This document shows, piece by piece, positions 6,371 through 15,300 of a DNA stretch of 41,082 nt (the first letter of the stretch is position 1; each line of letters starts with the position of its first letter). The notes beneath the pieces were generated by a model that was not told the origin of the DNA, did not search any database, and was given only the letters and a program-made list of their open reading frames with translations. The DNA is taken from positions 1 to 41,082 of the forward strand of contig CAMATU010000007.1 in the NCBI GenBank assembly GCA_945861225.1, read 5' to 3'. The position numbers and the translations under genes are program-made. Source of the stretch: Klebsiella pneumoniae. Lineage in GTDB: Bacteria > Pseudomonadota > Gammaproteobacteria > Ga0077536.

Positions 6371-7383
6371 GCGACTACGGCGAACGCTGTCCGGTGATCG
6401 TCGTCACCGGTTTTCTTGGCAGCGGGAAGACCACCCTGCTCAATCGCGCCCTGCAGGACGCCGCGCTCGCCGATTGCGCGGTGCTGGTCAACGAATTCGG
6501 TGAGGTCGGGCTCGATCACCATCTGCTTGAACAGATCGATGGCAACACGGTGCTGCTCGCCAACGGCTGTGTGTGTTGCACGATCCGCGAGGATCTGAGA
6601 AGCGCAGTGCTGGAATTACATGACAAGCGGGCGCGGGGCGAGATTCCGGCCTACTCTCGCTTGCTTATCGAGACCACTGGACTGGCCGATCCGACACCGA
6701 TCATCGCGACCTTCCTGAGCGACGTTTCACTGCGCTATCACTATCGACCGTCCCTGGTCGTCACCACCGTCGATGCCGTGCATGGCTTGGCCACTCTCGA
6801 TAAGCATGACGAATCGCGTAAGCAGGCAGCGCTGGCCGATCGGCTGGTGCTGACCAAGACTGATCTCTGTTCGCCCGCAACGCTGCCTGCACTACGCGCG
6901 CGCCTTAGGCTGCTCAATCGCGCGGCGGAAGTTGTGCACGCGGTGGCAGGCGAGCTGGATGTCAGCGCATTGTTGCGCGGCGATGTGTATGGGCCGGATC
7001 AGCGCGATGCCGAGGTCGCGCGCTGGTTTGCTGCCAACGACGAACACCTCCACGCCCGGCACCACAGTCGTCACGCTAGCGGCATCCATGGGTTCTGCCT
7101 GATAGTCGAGGAGCCACTGGATTGGACAGCGTTCGGTGTGTGGCTGACCCTCCTGCTGCATTGTCATGGTGACAAAGTGCTGCGCGTGAAAGGTTTGCTG
7201 AATGTCGCGGGTGTCGCCGCACCGGTGGTCATCAATGGCGTTCAGCATATGGTGCATCCGCCGGTGCATTTGTCGCGCTGGCCCGATGCCGATCGCCGCT
7301 CGCGCATCGTGTTCATCGTGCAGGATCTGGCGCAAGTGGCCATTGAGAATTCGCTGGCGGTGTTCAATACCCTAGCCGCCTGA
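6367..7383 (+). CDS. CobW/COG0523 family GTPase, putative metal chaperone
   Basis: A 338-residue G3E GTPase. Walker A GFLGSGKTT lies at residues 15-23. The GCVCCTI metal-binding CxCC motif gives Cys68, Cys70 and Cys71. The switch/Walker B region is ETTGLADP and the base-specificity motif is TKTD. A histidine-rich stretch (EHLHARHHSRH, about residues 225-235) precedes the CobW C-terminal domain. Family members deliver zinc, cobalt, nickel or iron to client enzymes using GTP. The only cotranscribed gene is the small CxxC protein, which it overlaps. The HpPgdA-like deacetylase gene converges from the other side. It is not next to cobalamin genes, so a cobN-related role is unlikely; zinc delivery is the more general guess. 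Confidence 0.92.
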   Translation: MSDYGERCPVIVVTGFLGSGKTTLLNRALQDAALADCAVLVNEFGEVGLDHHLLEQIDGNTVLLANGCVCCTIREDLRSAVLELHDKRARGEIPAYSRLLIETTGLADPTPIIATFLSDVSLRYHYRPSLVVTTVDAVHGLATLDKHDESRKQAALADRLVLTKTDLCSPATLPALRARLRLLNRAAEVVHAVAGELDVSALLRGDVYGPDQRDAEVARWFAANDEHLHARHHSRHASGIHGFCLIVEEPLDWTAFGVWLTLLLHCHGDKVLRVKGLLNVAGVAAPVVINGVQHMVHPPVHLSRWPDADRRSRIVFIVQDLAQVAIENSLAVFNTLAA

Positions 7384-7449
7384 TCTGTGTCCTAAATAGT
7401 CCGCACTACAATGGAATCAAAGCGCGGAACGTGACGAAAATTTCCATAT

Positions 7450-7583
7450 CCGTCATCCCGGGCGAAGCGGCGCCAGCCGAGTAGACCCGGGATCCATGGA
7501 CGCTTGAAGTCCAAGATGGATCCCGGATAAGTCCCCAGCTTTCGCTGGGGCTTCGGCTGTGACCGCACTTTCCGGGATGACGG
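7450..7583. repeat. Palindromic intergenic element with CCGTCATCCCGG ends
   Basis: A 134-base element with terminal inverted repeats CCGTCATCCCGG (7450-7461) and CCGGGATGACGG (7572-7583). It has an inner inverted pair, CGGGATCCATGG and a GATGGATCCCG match, and a central hairpin AGCTTTCGCTGGGGCT-like. This is a widespread non-coding dispersed repeat type in proteobacterial intergenic DNA. It lies between the convergent CobW and deacetylase genes, where it could also act as a terminator. Only one copy is in the window. Confidence 0.75.
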
Positions 7584-7649
7584 GGTTGGCGGGAGTGAGT
7601 TTCGACACACCGCGTGTCATGCGTTTGTCTCAGATACAGTGCGGGCAAC

Positions 7650-8534
7650 TCAGGCTGGCGCCGGATGCTTGGCGCGATACTCACGGTTGATGTCGCCGAG
7701 TGTCATGAAGCGCACACCAGCGTGATGGCGCATGTGGTCGATCAGGCGTTCGACCATCATCAACATCTGCGGATGGCCCGAGGCATCGGGATGCAGGCAG
7801 GCGTTGAAGATGCCGTAGTCCATATTGCGATAGACCCAGTCGAACTGGTCGGTCCACATCTGACCGAGGTCGCGCGGCGGCACCCAGCCGTGGCTGTTCG
7901 GGAATTTTTTCACGAACATGACCGGCGGCGCATCGTCCAGATACCAGCTGCAGGGGATCTCCACGAGTCCGGTCAGCGGGCCCGGCAGCCACGGCTTCAT
8001 CCAGCTGGCGGCCGGCTTTGAATAATCAATCTTGGTCCACTTGTCATCGCGTCGCAGGTAATAGGGCGCGTGATCGTTTTCCATCAAGCTGTGGTCGTAC
8101 TCAATGCCCTTGGCCAGCAGCAGGTCAATGGTATTAGGGCTCAGCTCCCACCACGGCGCGCTATAGCCCTTGGGCGCCTTGCCACACAGATCCACCACTA
8201 AGTCATAGGTCTTGTTCAGGACCTCGGCTTCCTGCGCTTTAGACATCGCGAGCGGATTCTCGTGGGCGTAGCCGTGCAAGCCGAGTTCGTGGCCGGCCTC
8301 TGCGACGAGTTTCGATTCCTTCGGAAAGCTTTCGATCGAATGACCGGTGATGTTCCAGGTGGTGACGATGCCGTACTTGTCGAACAGATCCAGCAGGCGC
8401 GGTGTGCCAACCTTGCCCGCGTGCACGCCGCGCGAAATATCGCAGGGCGAATCTTCGCCACCGAAGGATCCGAGCCACAGGGACACCGAATCGAAATGCA
8501 CGTTGAAACAGACTTGGATGTCTTTGTCCGCCAT
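7650..8534 (-). CDS. HpPgdA-like polysaccharide deacetylase
   Basis: A 294-residue cytoplasmic-type CE4 fold protein without a signal peptide. The start ATG 8534 has GGGAGGG upstream; a 22-residue longer frame is not needed. Segments SLWLGSFGGEDSP, ISRG, ESFPKE, HGYAHENP, SAPWWE, DHSLMENDHAPYY and ADLGQMW-like PRDLGQMWTDQFDWVYR follow the Helicobacter pylori PgdA family closely. Metal ligands Asp15, His87 and His91 (HGYAHE) are present. The residue matching the proposed catalytic Asp12 of HpPgdA appears to be His13 (NVHFD), which is unusual. Relatives deacetylate amides in small molecules or glycans; peptidoglycan is not certain here. It converges with the CobW gene. Confidence 0.88.
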   Translation of the reverse strand: MADKDIQVCFNVHFDSVSLWLGSFGGEDSPCDISRGVHAGKVGTPRLLDLFDKYGIVTTWNITGHSIESFPKESKLVAEAGHELGLHGYAHENPLAMSKAQEAEVLNKTYDLVVDLCGKAPKGYSAPWWELSPNTIDLLLAKGIEYDHSLMENDHAPYYLRRDDKWTKIDYSKPAASWMKPWLPGPLTGLVEIPCSWYLDDAPPVMFVKKFPNSHGWVPPRDLGQMWTDQFDWVYRNMDYGIFNACLHPDASGHPQMLMMVERLIDHMRHHAGVRFMTLGDINREYRAKHPAPA

Positions 8535-8798
8535 GTTGAGCCCTCCCTTGAAATCGTCGCTGATTTGGATGTCCGCTGCGCGCGGCACGCCGTTCCGCAC
8601 TTACCATCTGCTGTTGCAGAGTCTAAGAAGGGTAACCGCCTTAGTCACCGAAATCGAGCAAGAGGCTGTCCATTGATGCAGAGGCGAAAGGTCGGCAAGA
8701 ACCACGCTGCTTGCCGAGCGCATGCTGATAAGTACAGGATCGACTAATCCAGCGTTCCCTAAACTCTTTCGAGCCGACGGCTCAGTAAGGAATTCCCG

Positions 8799-9884
8799 AT
8801 GAAAGCACTTCCCGCTTGGTTCATTCTCATCGTGTTGAGCGCGAGCGCCCAGGCTGCAGCCCCCGCGCCAACGCCATTCCCGTGCACGGCAGTCGACGGT
8901 ATCGAGCCGATTTGCGGCTTCACGCGACCGCCGGAAGATCTCGAAGATCTCGCCGACGGGCGCGTGCTGGTCGGCGAGTATGGTGCGATGAGCGGTGCCA
9001 AGCCGGGTGTGCTCAGCCTGTTGGATCCGAAAAGCAAGGCGCGGCAGGTGCTGTTCGACGGCACCACCGCGGTGAGCACGAAACCCCCTGGGCGCGCACG
9101 CGATGCATGCCCTGGGGTGCCAGGGCCGCAGTTCTCGCCGCACGGGATTCACCTCGCGCAGGTCGCGGGCCGGCAACGTTTGCTGGTCGTCAATCACGGC
9201 GGCCGCGAAGCGGTCGAAATCTTCGAGGTGACGATCGATCCGGCAACCCGCGCAGTCACACTCGACTGGCGCGACTGCGTGCCAGCGCCCGCAGACGCCT
9301 GGATGAACGACGTGGTGAACCTGCCTGACGGCGGCTTTGCCGCCAGCCACATGATCAAGCGCGGCGCGCTCGAAGCAGATTTCGAGAAGGCCGAGGCCTC
9401 GCATGAAGTCACCGGGCATGTGTTGCAATGGCATGCGGAACGCGGCTGGGAAAAGGTGCCCGGCAGCGAAGGGGGCTTGCCGAACGGTGTCGAAGCTTCT
9501 GCAGATGGCAACACGCTCTATGTCAATCAATACCTCGGCGATCGCGTCAGCGCGATCGATCGCCTGAGCGGCACGCGCCTGTGGTCGGCCGACGTGCCGG
9601 CACCGGACAACATCACGATCGCGCCATCTGGCGAGTTGCTGGTGGCGTCGCATCGCGCGGGTTTCGAGGTGATTTTGGCGTGCGCCCAGCACAGCGAACA
9701 GGCCTGCGGATTGCCGTACGCGGTGGTCGGGATCGATCCGAAAACCGGCGCCACGCGTGAAGTGCTGAGTGGCGCAGGGGCGCCGATGGGGGCGGCAACC
9801 GTTGCCTTGCAGGTGGGTGATGCGCTCTACCTTGGATCGTTCGTCGGCGAGCGCATCGTCGTGCGGGCAGCGCCCAAACCTTAA
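8799..9884 (+). CDS. Secreted paraoxonase-like lactonase/arylesterase
   Basis: A 361-residue six-bladed propeller enzyme with a Sec signal peptide (about 1-20, ending AQA). Its residues match the whole catalytic set of mammalian paraoxonase PON1: Glu46-Asp47 (PEDLEDL) for E53-D54, His115 (SPHGI) for H115, His133 (LLVVNHGG then VEIFEV) for H134, Asn170 (MND) for N168, Asn229 (LPNGV) for N224, and Asp270-Asn271 (PDNI) for D269-N270. These bind two calcium ions and activate water, so lactone or ester hydrolysis in the periplasm is likely. AAGGAA serves as ribosome site. A pair of hairpins follows the stop. Downstream genes encode redox enzymes in the same direction. Confidence 0.85.
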   Translation: MKALPAWFILIVLSASAQAAAPAPTPFPCTAVDGIEPICGFTRPPEDLEDLADGRVLVGEYGAMSGAKPGVLSLLDPKSKARQVLFDGTTAVSTKPPGRARDACPGVPGPQFSPHGIHLAQVAGRQRLLVVNHGGREAVEIFEVTIDPATRAVTLDWRDCVPAPADAWMNDVVNLPDGGFAASHMIKRGALEADFEKAEASHEVTGHVLQWHAERGWEKVPGSEGGLPNGVEASADGNTLYVNQYLGDRVSAIDRLSGTRLWSADVPAPDNITIAPSGELLVASHRAGFEVILACAQHSEQACGLPYAVVGIDPKTGATREVLSGAGAPMGAATVALQVGDALYLGSFVGERIVVRAAPKP

Positions 9885-9893
9885 GCCGAAACA

Positions 9894-9930
9894 CTGAGCA
9901 GAACCCTGCTCAGTGGGCTTTCGGAAGCCC
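9894..9930 (+). terminator. Tandem hairpins after the lactonase gene
   Basis: An 8-bp perfect stem CTGAGCAG / CTGCTCAG with loop AACC (9894-9913) is followed one base later by GGGCTT / AAGCCC with a TCGG tetraloop (9915-9930). No T-run follows, so intrinsic termination would be weak. It may instead stabilise the 3' end or insulate the next gene. Confidence 0.45.
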
Positions 9931-9993
9931 GCGCGCCCTTCCGCTGCCCGCAACACGCCCCAACAGTCCTGACAAACCCTACTGGAGAAAGAC

Positions 9994-11004
9994 ATGAACG
10001 CATGGGAAATCAATTCGGCCGGCGGCATCGATGCGCTGACCGCCGTGACCCGACCGACACCGCAACCCGGCGCCGGCGAAATTCTCGTGCGCGTGCACGC
10101 CGTGTCGCTGAACTATCGCGATCTGCTCCACGTACTCGGCTATGCCGACAGCGACCAATGGCCGCTGGTGCCGTGCTCGGATGGCGCGGGCGAAGTGGTT
10201 GCGGTGGGCGCGGGTGTGAGCCGCTTCAAGGTGGGCGACAAAGTGGCCGGCACATTCTTCCAGCGCTGGAATGCCGGCGGCATCACCCAGGATGTCATGG
10301 AATCCGCGCTCGGCGGGCGCCTGTCCGGCATGCTGACGCACCACGTGTGCCTGAGTCAGGATGGCGCAGTGCCGATGCCCGCAGGCTGGAGTTATGCGCA
10401 GGCGGCAACCCTGCCCTGCGCTGCGGTCACCGCCTGGCATGCGCTTATCGCCAAAGGGAAACTCGCGGCGGGTGAAACCGTGCTGGTGCTCGGTACCGGT
10501 GGGGTGTCGCTGTTCGCGCTGCAGATCGCGAAGATGCACGGCGCGCGCGTGATCGTGACTTCGAGTAGCGAGGAGAAGATCGCGCGGGCCCGCGCGCTGG
10601 GCGCGGACGAGGCGATCAACTATCGCCAACATCCAGATTGGGAAGCCCGCGTCCTCGAACTCACAGGCGGACGTGGCGTGGACCATGTGGTCGAGCTCGG
10701 CGGCTCGGGCACGCTGGAGAAATCCTGCGCGGCTGCGCGCACCGGCGGCAATGTGTGGCTGATCGGTGTGCTGACCGGCTTCGAGGCGAAAATCAATCCG
10801 TTGCCGATCCTGTTCAAGAGCCTGTGCGTGCAAGGGATCTATGTCGGCAGCCGCGCGATGTTCGAAGACATGAACGCGGCGTTCTCGGCCAATGGTCTGC
10901 AGCCCGTGATCGATCGTACCTTCGCGTTCAAGGATGCCCGCGCGGCCTTCCACTGCATGCAGGCGGCCGGACATTTCGGCAAGCTTGTGGTCACCGTCGA
11001 GTGA
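9994..11004 (+). CDS. MDR-family NAD(P)-dependent alcohol dehydrogenase/quinone reductase
   Basis: A 336-residue medium-chain reductase. The N-terminal GroES-like domain has VSLNYRDLLHVLG in place of the catalytic-zinc Cys motif, so it belongs to the zinc-free quinone-reductase-like branch. PCSDGAGEVVAVG is present, as is the Rossmann dinucleotide motif VLVLGTGGVSLFALQIAK (about 165-180). C-terminal FKDARAAFHCMQAAGHFGKLVV is family-typical. It most likely reduces an alpha,beta-unsaturated carbonyl or oxidises an alcohol. ATG 9994 has GGAG about 6 bases upstream. Its stop lies just before the start of the acyl-CoA-dehydrogenase-like gene, so the two are coupled and may act in one pathway. Confidence 0.9.
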   Translation: MNAWEINSAGGIDALTAVTRPTPQPGAGEILVRVHAVSLNYRDLLHVLGYADSDQWPLVPCSDGAGEVVAVGAGVSRFKVGDKVAGTFFQRWNAGGITQDVMESALGGRLSGMLTHHVCLSQDGAVPMPAGWSYAQAATLPCAAVTAWHALIAKGKLAAGETVLVLGTGGVSLFALQIAKMHGARVIVTSSSEEKIARARALGADEAINYRQHPDWEARVLELTGGRGVDHVVELGGSGTLEKSCAAARTGGNVWLIGVLTGFEAKINPLPILFKSLCVQGIYVGSRAMFEDMNAAFSANGLQPVIDRTFAFKDARAAFHCMQAAGHFGKLVVTVE

Positions 11005-11008
11005 GTCA

Positions 11009-12190
11009 GTGTCCGGCGCGGACGCCGCCCGCGCCGCGATGAATACCGCACTCGTCGCGCGTGCCGAAGCGCTGCGGCCACTGCTAAGAAGTGAGGCGTC
11101 GCAGATCGAGCGTACGCGGCGGTTGAGCGCAGAGGTGCTCGCCGCGCTGCATGACATGCAGGCCTTCAACCTGCAACTCACCGCCGCCTATGGCGGGCCC
11201 GAAGCCGATCCGCTCACCCACCTGCGCGTGATTGAGGCGCTATCGCGGGGGGATGCCTCGAGCGGCTGGGTCGCGATGGTCGGCTCCGAATCGAGCGCGT
11301 GCATCAATGCGTTCCTCGCACCCGCCGTGATCCGCCGGATGCTGGTTGAACCGGCCGCGCCGGCCGCCGCGCTGACGGTAGTCGGCAGCGGCAAGGCGGC
11401 GCGGACTGCCGGCGGATACCGCGTCGACGGCCACTGGCGATTCGCAAGCGGCGCTCGGCACGCGGGCTTCATCGGCGCCTTCTGCGTGGTGCACGATGGA
11501 GCAACGCCGCTCACCCGCGACAACGGCGCCCCGCTGACCCGCATGGTGTTCGCGCCCGCGTGCGACGTCGAATTTCACGACACCTGGCATACCAGCGGAC
11601 TGTGCGGCACGGCGAGCGACGACTTCGCGCTGAGTAACGTCTTCATCCCGGAAGAATGCACGGCCGACCTGTTCGGCCCCCCGCGCGATCCGTCACCCGT
11701 GTGGCGGCTGCCGATCAGCCTGCGCTTTGCGATGAGCAAGGCGGCGGCGACCTGCGGCATGGCGCGTGGCGCGATGGACGCATTGCTGCCGCTGCTCGAA
11801 CGCACGCCGTTCGCCGGCGCGCGCGCCGCACGTGAAGAGCCGCGTGCGCACCTGGCGCTCGCCGCAGCGGAAGCCGCGATCGAAGGCGGCCGCGCGTTTC
11901 TCTATCAGAATGTCGAGCGCGCGTGGGCCGAGGTGTGCGCCGGCACCCTGCTCGATGTGAACGCGATCGCCGCAGTTCGGCTCGCCATCGTGTTCGCTGC
12001 CAGACGTGCCCACGAAGCGGTTCAACTCATCCAGGAACTCGGTGGCACCGCCGCCGCGTTCGATGCTGGGCTCGATCGTGCGGCGCGCGATCTCGCAGTC
12101 GCACGCCATCACCTGCAGCTGCAGCCGCAGGTGATGGAAGATGTGGGGCGCGTGCTGCTCGGCATGGCACCGCGCAATCCGCTGTTCTAA
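11009..12190 (+). CDS. Acyl-CoA-dehydrogenase-like flavin oxidoreductase
   Basis: About 393 residues with the ACAD fold: helical N-terminal domain (LRPLLRSEASQIERTRRLSAEVLAAL, then SRGDASSGWVAMVGS), middle beta domain with GYRVDGHWRFASGARHAGF and TWHTSGLCGTASDDFALSNVFIP, and C-terminal helical bundle (Acyl-CoA_dh_2 type). The SSGW and HWRFASG motifs are those of the HpaB/HsaA-like group, in which FMNH2-dependent hydroxylases act beside true dehydrogenases. No conserved catalytic Glu can be placed by eye. The start is uncertain: GTG 11009 lies 5 bases after the MDR stop, while ATG 11039 gives the usual family N-terminus. Translational coupling with the MDR gene suggests a two-step oxidation. 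Confidence 0.85.
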   Translation: MSGADAARAAMNTALVARAEALRPLLRSEASQIERTRRLSAEVLAALHDMQAFNLQLTAAYGGPEADPLTHLRVIEALSRGDASSGWVAMVGSESSACINAFLAPAVIRRMLVEPAAPAAALTVVGSGKAARTAGGYRVDGHWRFASGARHAGFIGAFCVVHDGATPLTRDNGAPLTRMVFAPACDVEFHDTWHTSGLCGTASDDFALSNVFIPEECTADLFGPPRDPSPVWRLPISLRFAMSKAAATCGMARGAMDALLPLLERTPFAGARAAREEPRAHLALAAAEAAIEGGRAFLYQNVERAWAEVCAGTLLDVNAIAAVRLAIVFAARRAHEAVQLIQELGGTAAAFDAGLDRAARDLAVARHHLQLQPQVMEDVGRVLLGMAPRNPLF

Positions 12191-12198
12191 GCGGCGCA

Positions 12199-12285
12199 GG
12201 GGACAGTTTACTGGTTTACTCTGGCGTCGATTTTCGCTGAGAAGTCCCCGCACAGCATTCAAAAAAATAATCGGTAAACTGTCCC
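12199..12285. mobile_element. 87-base element with GGGACAGTTTAC inverted ends
   Basis: Terminal inverted repeats GGGGACAGTTTACTG (12199-12213) and CGGTAAACTGTCCC (12272-12285) enclose about 60 non-coding bases, including an A-rich tract (AAAAAAATAA). The same end sequence recurs as a single half at 23161. It is probably a non-autonomous miniature element. It lies in the upstream region of the cyclase gene. Confidence 0.6.
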
Positions 12286-12373
12286 GAATTGCCCTTGTGA
12301 GCCGGAAGTCGAGCGGGTTGAAAGTTCATTTGGGATCGAGCAGCGTATCGCGCAATTCCTCTAGAATGCACAG

Positions 12374-15300
12374 ATGAAATGTTCGGCATGCCAGCACTAC
12401 AACGAAGCGGTAGCCGTATTCTGCGAGGAGTGCGGGAGCAAGCTGATCCTCGCGTGCGCGAATTGCGGAACTGAGCTGAAGCCAACCGCCAAGTTCTGCT
12501 TAAAGTGCGGCACACCAACGGCCACGACCAGTTCCGTGGCGCAGCCATCCCCGCGCCGCATCGCGGACTACACGCCGACCCATCTCGTTGAGCGGATCCG
12601 TTCGCAGCAAATAGCGATGGAAGCGCGCGGGGCGCCGGAGGGCGAGCGCAAGACGATTACCGCATTGTTCGCCGATCTGAAAGGTTCGACCGCGCTGCTG
12701 GAGGGACTCGATCCGGAAGAAGCCCGGGCGATCATTGATCCCGCGCTGCAGATCATGATGGATTCCGTACATCGCTATGAAGGTTATGTCGCCCAGGCCC
12801 TTGGTGACGGGATCCTGGCCCTGTTCGGCGCGCCGCTCGCGCACGAGGACCACGCGCAGCGGGCGGTGTTCGCGGCCTTGCGCATGCAGGACGAACTGCG
12901 GCGATACTCGGACGAGGTTCGGTTGAAGCAAGGCTCATCGCTTGCAATGCGTGTGGGGCTCAACACCGGCGAGGTCGTCGTCCGCTCAATCCGCAAGGAC
13001 GATCTGCACACGGACTATGTGCCCATAGGCCACTCGATAAACCTTGCGGCCCGCATGGAGCAGATCGCCGCGCCAGGCTCGATTTTGATCACGGCCTACA
13101 CGCAGAAACTGGTCGAGGGCTACTTCGCGTTGAAAGCGCTGGGTGAGGCGGCGATCAAAGGCGTCGAAAAGCCGTTAGCAGTTTATGAAGTCACCGGGGT
13201 GGGGCAATTACGCACCCGTCTTCAAATCGCGGCGCGACGCGGACTCACGCGTTTCGTCGGCCGTCAGCAGGAACTCTCACAGATGCAGCAGGCGCTCGAG
13301 CATGCGCGCGCCGGGCGCGGCCAGGTGATCGGCATCATGGGCGAGCCTGGCATGGGTAAATCGCGGCTGGTGCACGAGTTCAAATTGAACGCAGGCGGAT
13401 TTGCGGTGTTTGAAGCCTATTCTGCATCGCATGGCAAAGCCTCGCCGTACCTGCCGATCACGGAACTGCTGAAAGGGTACTTTCAGATCCAGGTACAGGA
13501 TGACGATCGCACCCGTCGCGAGAAGGTCATTGGCAAAATATTGGGCTTGGACCGGAATCTAGAGGACGTGCTGCCCTATTACTTCGCGTTGTTGAACATT
13601 GATGATCCCGCTTCCCCACTGCCACAGATGGACCCACAGACGCGGCGCCGGCGAACCTTCGAAGCCCTCAAACGCGCGACCTTGCGCGCGAGCCTGGAAC
13701 AACCATTGGTCCTGATTTTTGAGGATTTGCACTGGATCGACAGTGAGACACAGGGCTTTCTGGATAACCTGGTCGAAAGTCTGGCGAGCGCGCGAATTCT
13801 GTTGTTAACGAATTATCGACCTGAGTACCGCCAGGAATGGGGCTCGAAGAGCTACTGCACCCAGTTGCGGCTCGCGCCATTCGGAAAGATTGAGGCAGAA
13901 GAGTTTCTCGGGATCCTGCTCGGAGAGCCCGCGGACGCGGGCTTGACCACCAAACTCAAGGATCTCCGGCAATGGATTCTGCAGAGAACCGAAGGCACGC
14001 CCTTCTTCATGGAAGAAATCGTGCAGGAACTCTTCGAGCAGAGGGTACTGCAACGCGAGAGTGCCGGGAAGGTGCTTTTCGTGGCGCCTACGGTCGAAGT
14101 TCTGCACGTGCCGACGACGGTCCAAGGCGTGCTGGCAGCTCGGATCGATCGCTTAGGGATAGACGAGAAGCAACTGCTGCAGCAGCTCGCGGTGATTGGC
14201 CGCGAGTTTCCACTCAGCCTGGCGCGCGCGGTGGTCGGCACGAACGACGACACGCTGCTGCCCCTACTCGCCGCGCTGCAGGGGCGGGAATTCCTCTACG
14301 AGCAGCCAGCATTTCCGGAAGTGGAATTCATCTTTAAACACGCGTTGACCCAGGAAGTCGCCTACAACTCTTTGTTACAGGAACGACGTAAGGCGATTCA
14401 TGAGAAGGCAGCGCAGGCGATTGAGTCGGCTTATCAATCGGAAATTGAGGACCACTACGGTGACCTCGCGCACCACTACAGCCGCAGCGGGAATGCCGAG
14501 AAGGCGATTACCTATCTGCGCTTGGCAGGCGCCCAAGCGAGCCAGCGTGCGCAGAGCGGCGAAGCCGTCAACTACTTCTCTTCGGCTTTGCTGCTCTTAC
14601 AATCCGGGTCGAATAGAGTCGAACGCGCGCGCGAAGAGCTCGCCTTGCAGATGGAGCTGGCGGGACAGCTGATGACCGTAAAGAGCATCACCGCGCCGGA
14701 GGTGGGCGCGGTGTTGCTCGAAGCGCATCAGTTGAGTGAACAAGTTGGAACCCCATTTGAGCAGTGCCTTGTCCTCATCGGCTTGCGCACGTTCCATGCT
14801 ACGCGAGGTGAAAACCGACGGGCGATGGAACTCGCCACGCGATTACTCGATACGGCATTATCCATCGATGTTCCCGAACTGGTGTGTCATGGCCATGTCG
14901 CGCTGAGCTTATCGAAATTGTCCGCGGGCAGCCCAAGGCAAGGGCATGAACACGCTGCTGCAGGCCTCGCGCTTTATGACCCTCTGCGGGATCGCAATCA
15001 GACCTCACGCTTCGGGTTTGATACCGCGGTCGCCTGCTACAACTTTGATTCCATCGCGCTCTGGATGTCCGGTTACCCTGACCAGGCCCGGCGCCAAATC
15101 ACCCAGTCGCTGGTGCTGGTGGAACAACTGGGCTATCCGTTTATGACGGGTTTCGCGCTGATATATCAGTCCCAGTTGTGTGTGCTGAGCCGAGATACTG
15201 TGCTCGGTGAGCAATGTACAGGTGCAGTTGTCGCGCTAGCCGACGAGTTTAATTTCCCCGACTGGTTCGCGTTCGGAACAATACTCAGAAGCGCGGTGCT

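Noticed and set aside
8601..10028. 475-codon minus-strand open frame
   Set aside because: It lies opposite the paraoxonase-like gene, whose catalytic residues and signal peptide are convincing. The frame is a GC-bias shadow rich in Arg, His and Ala.
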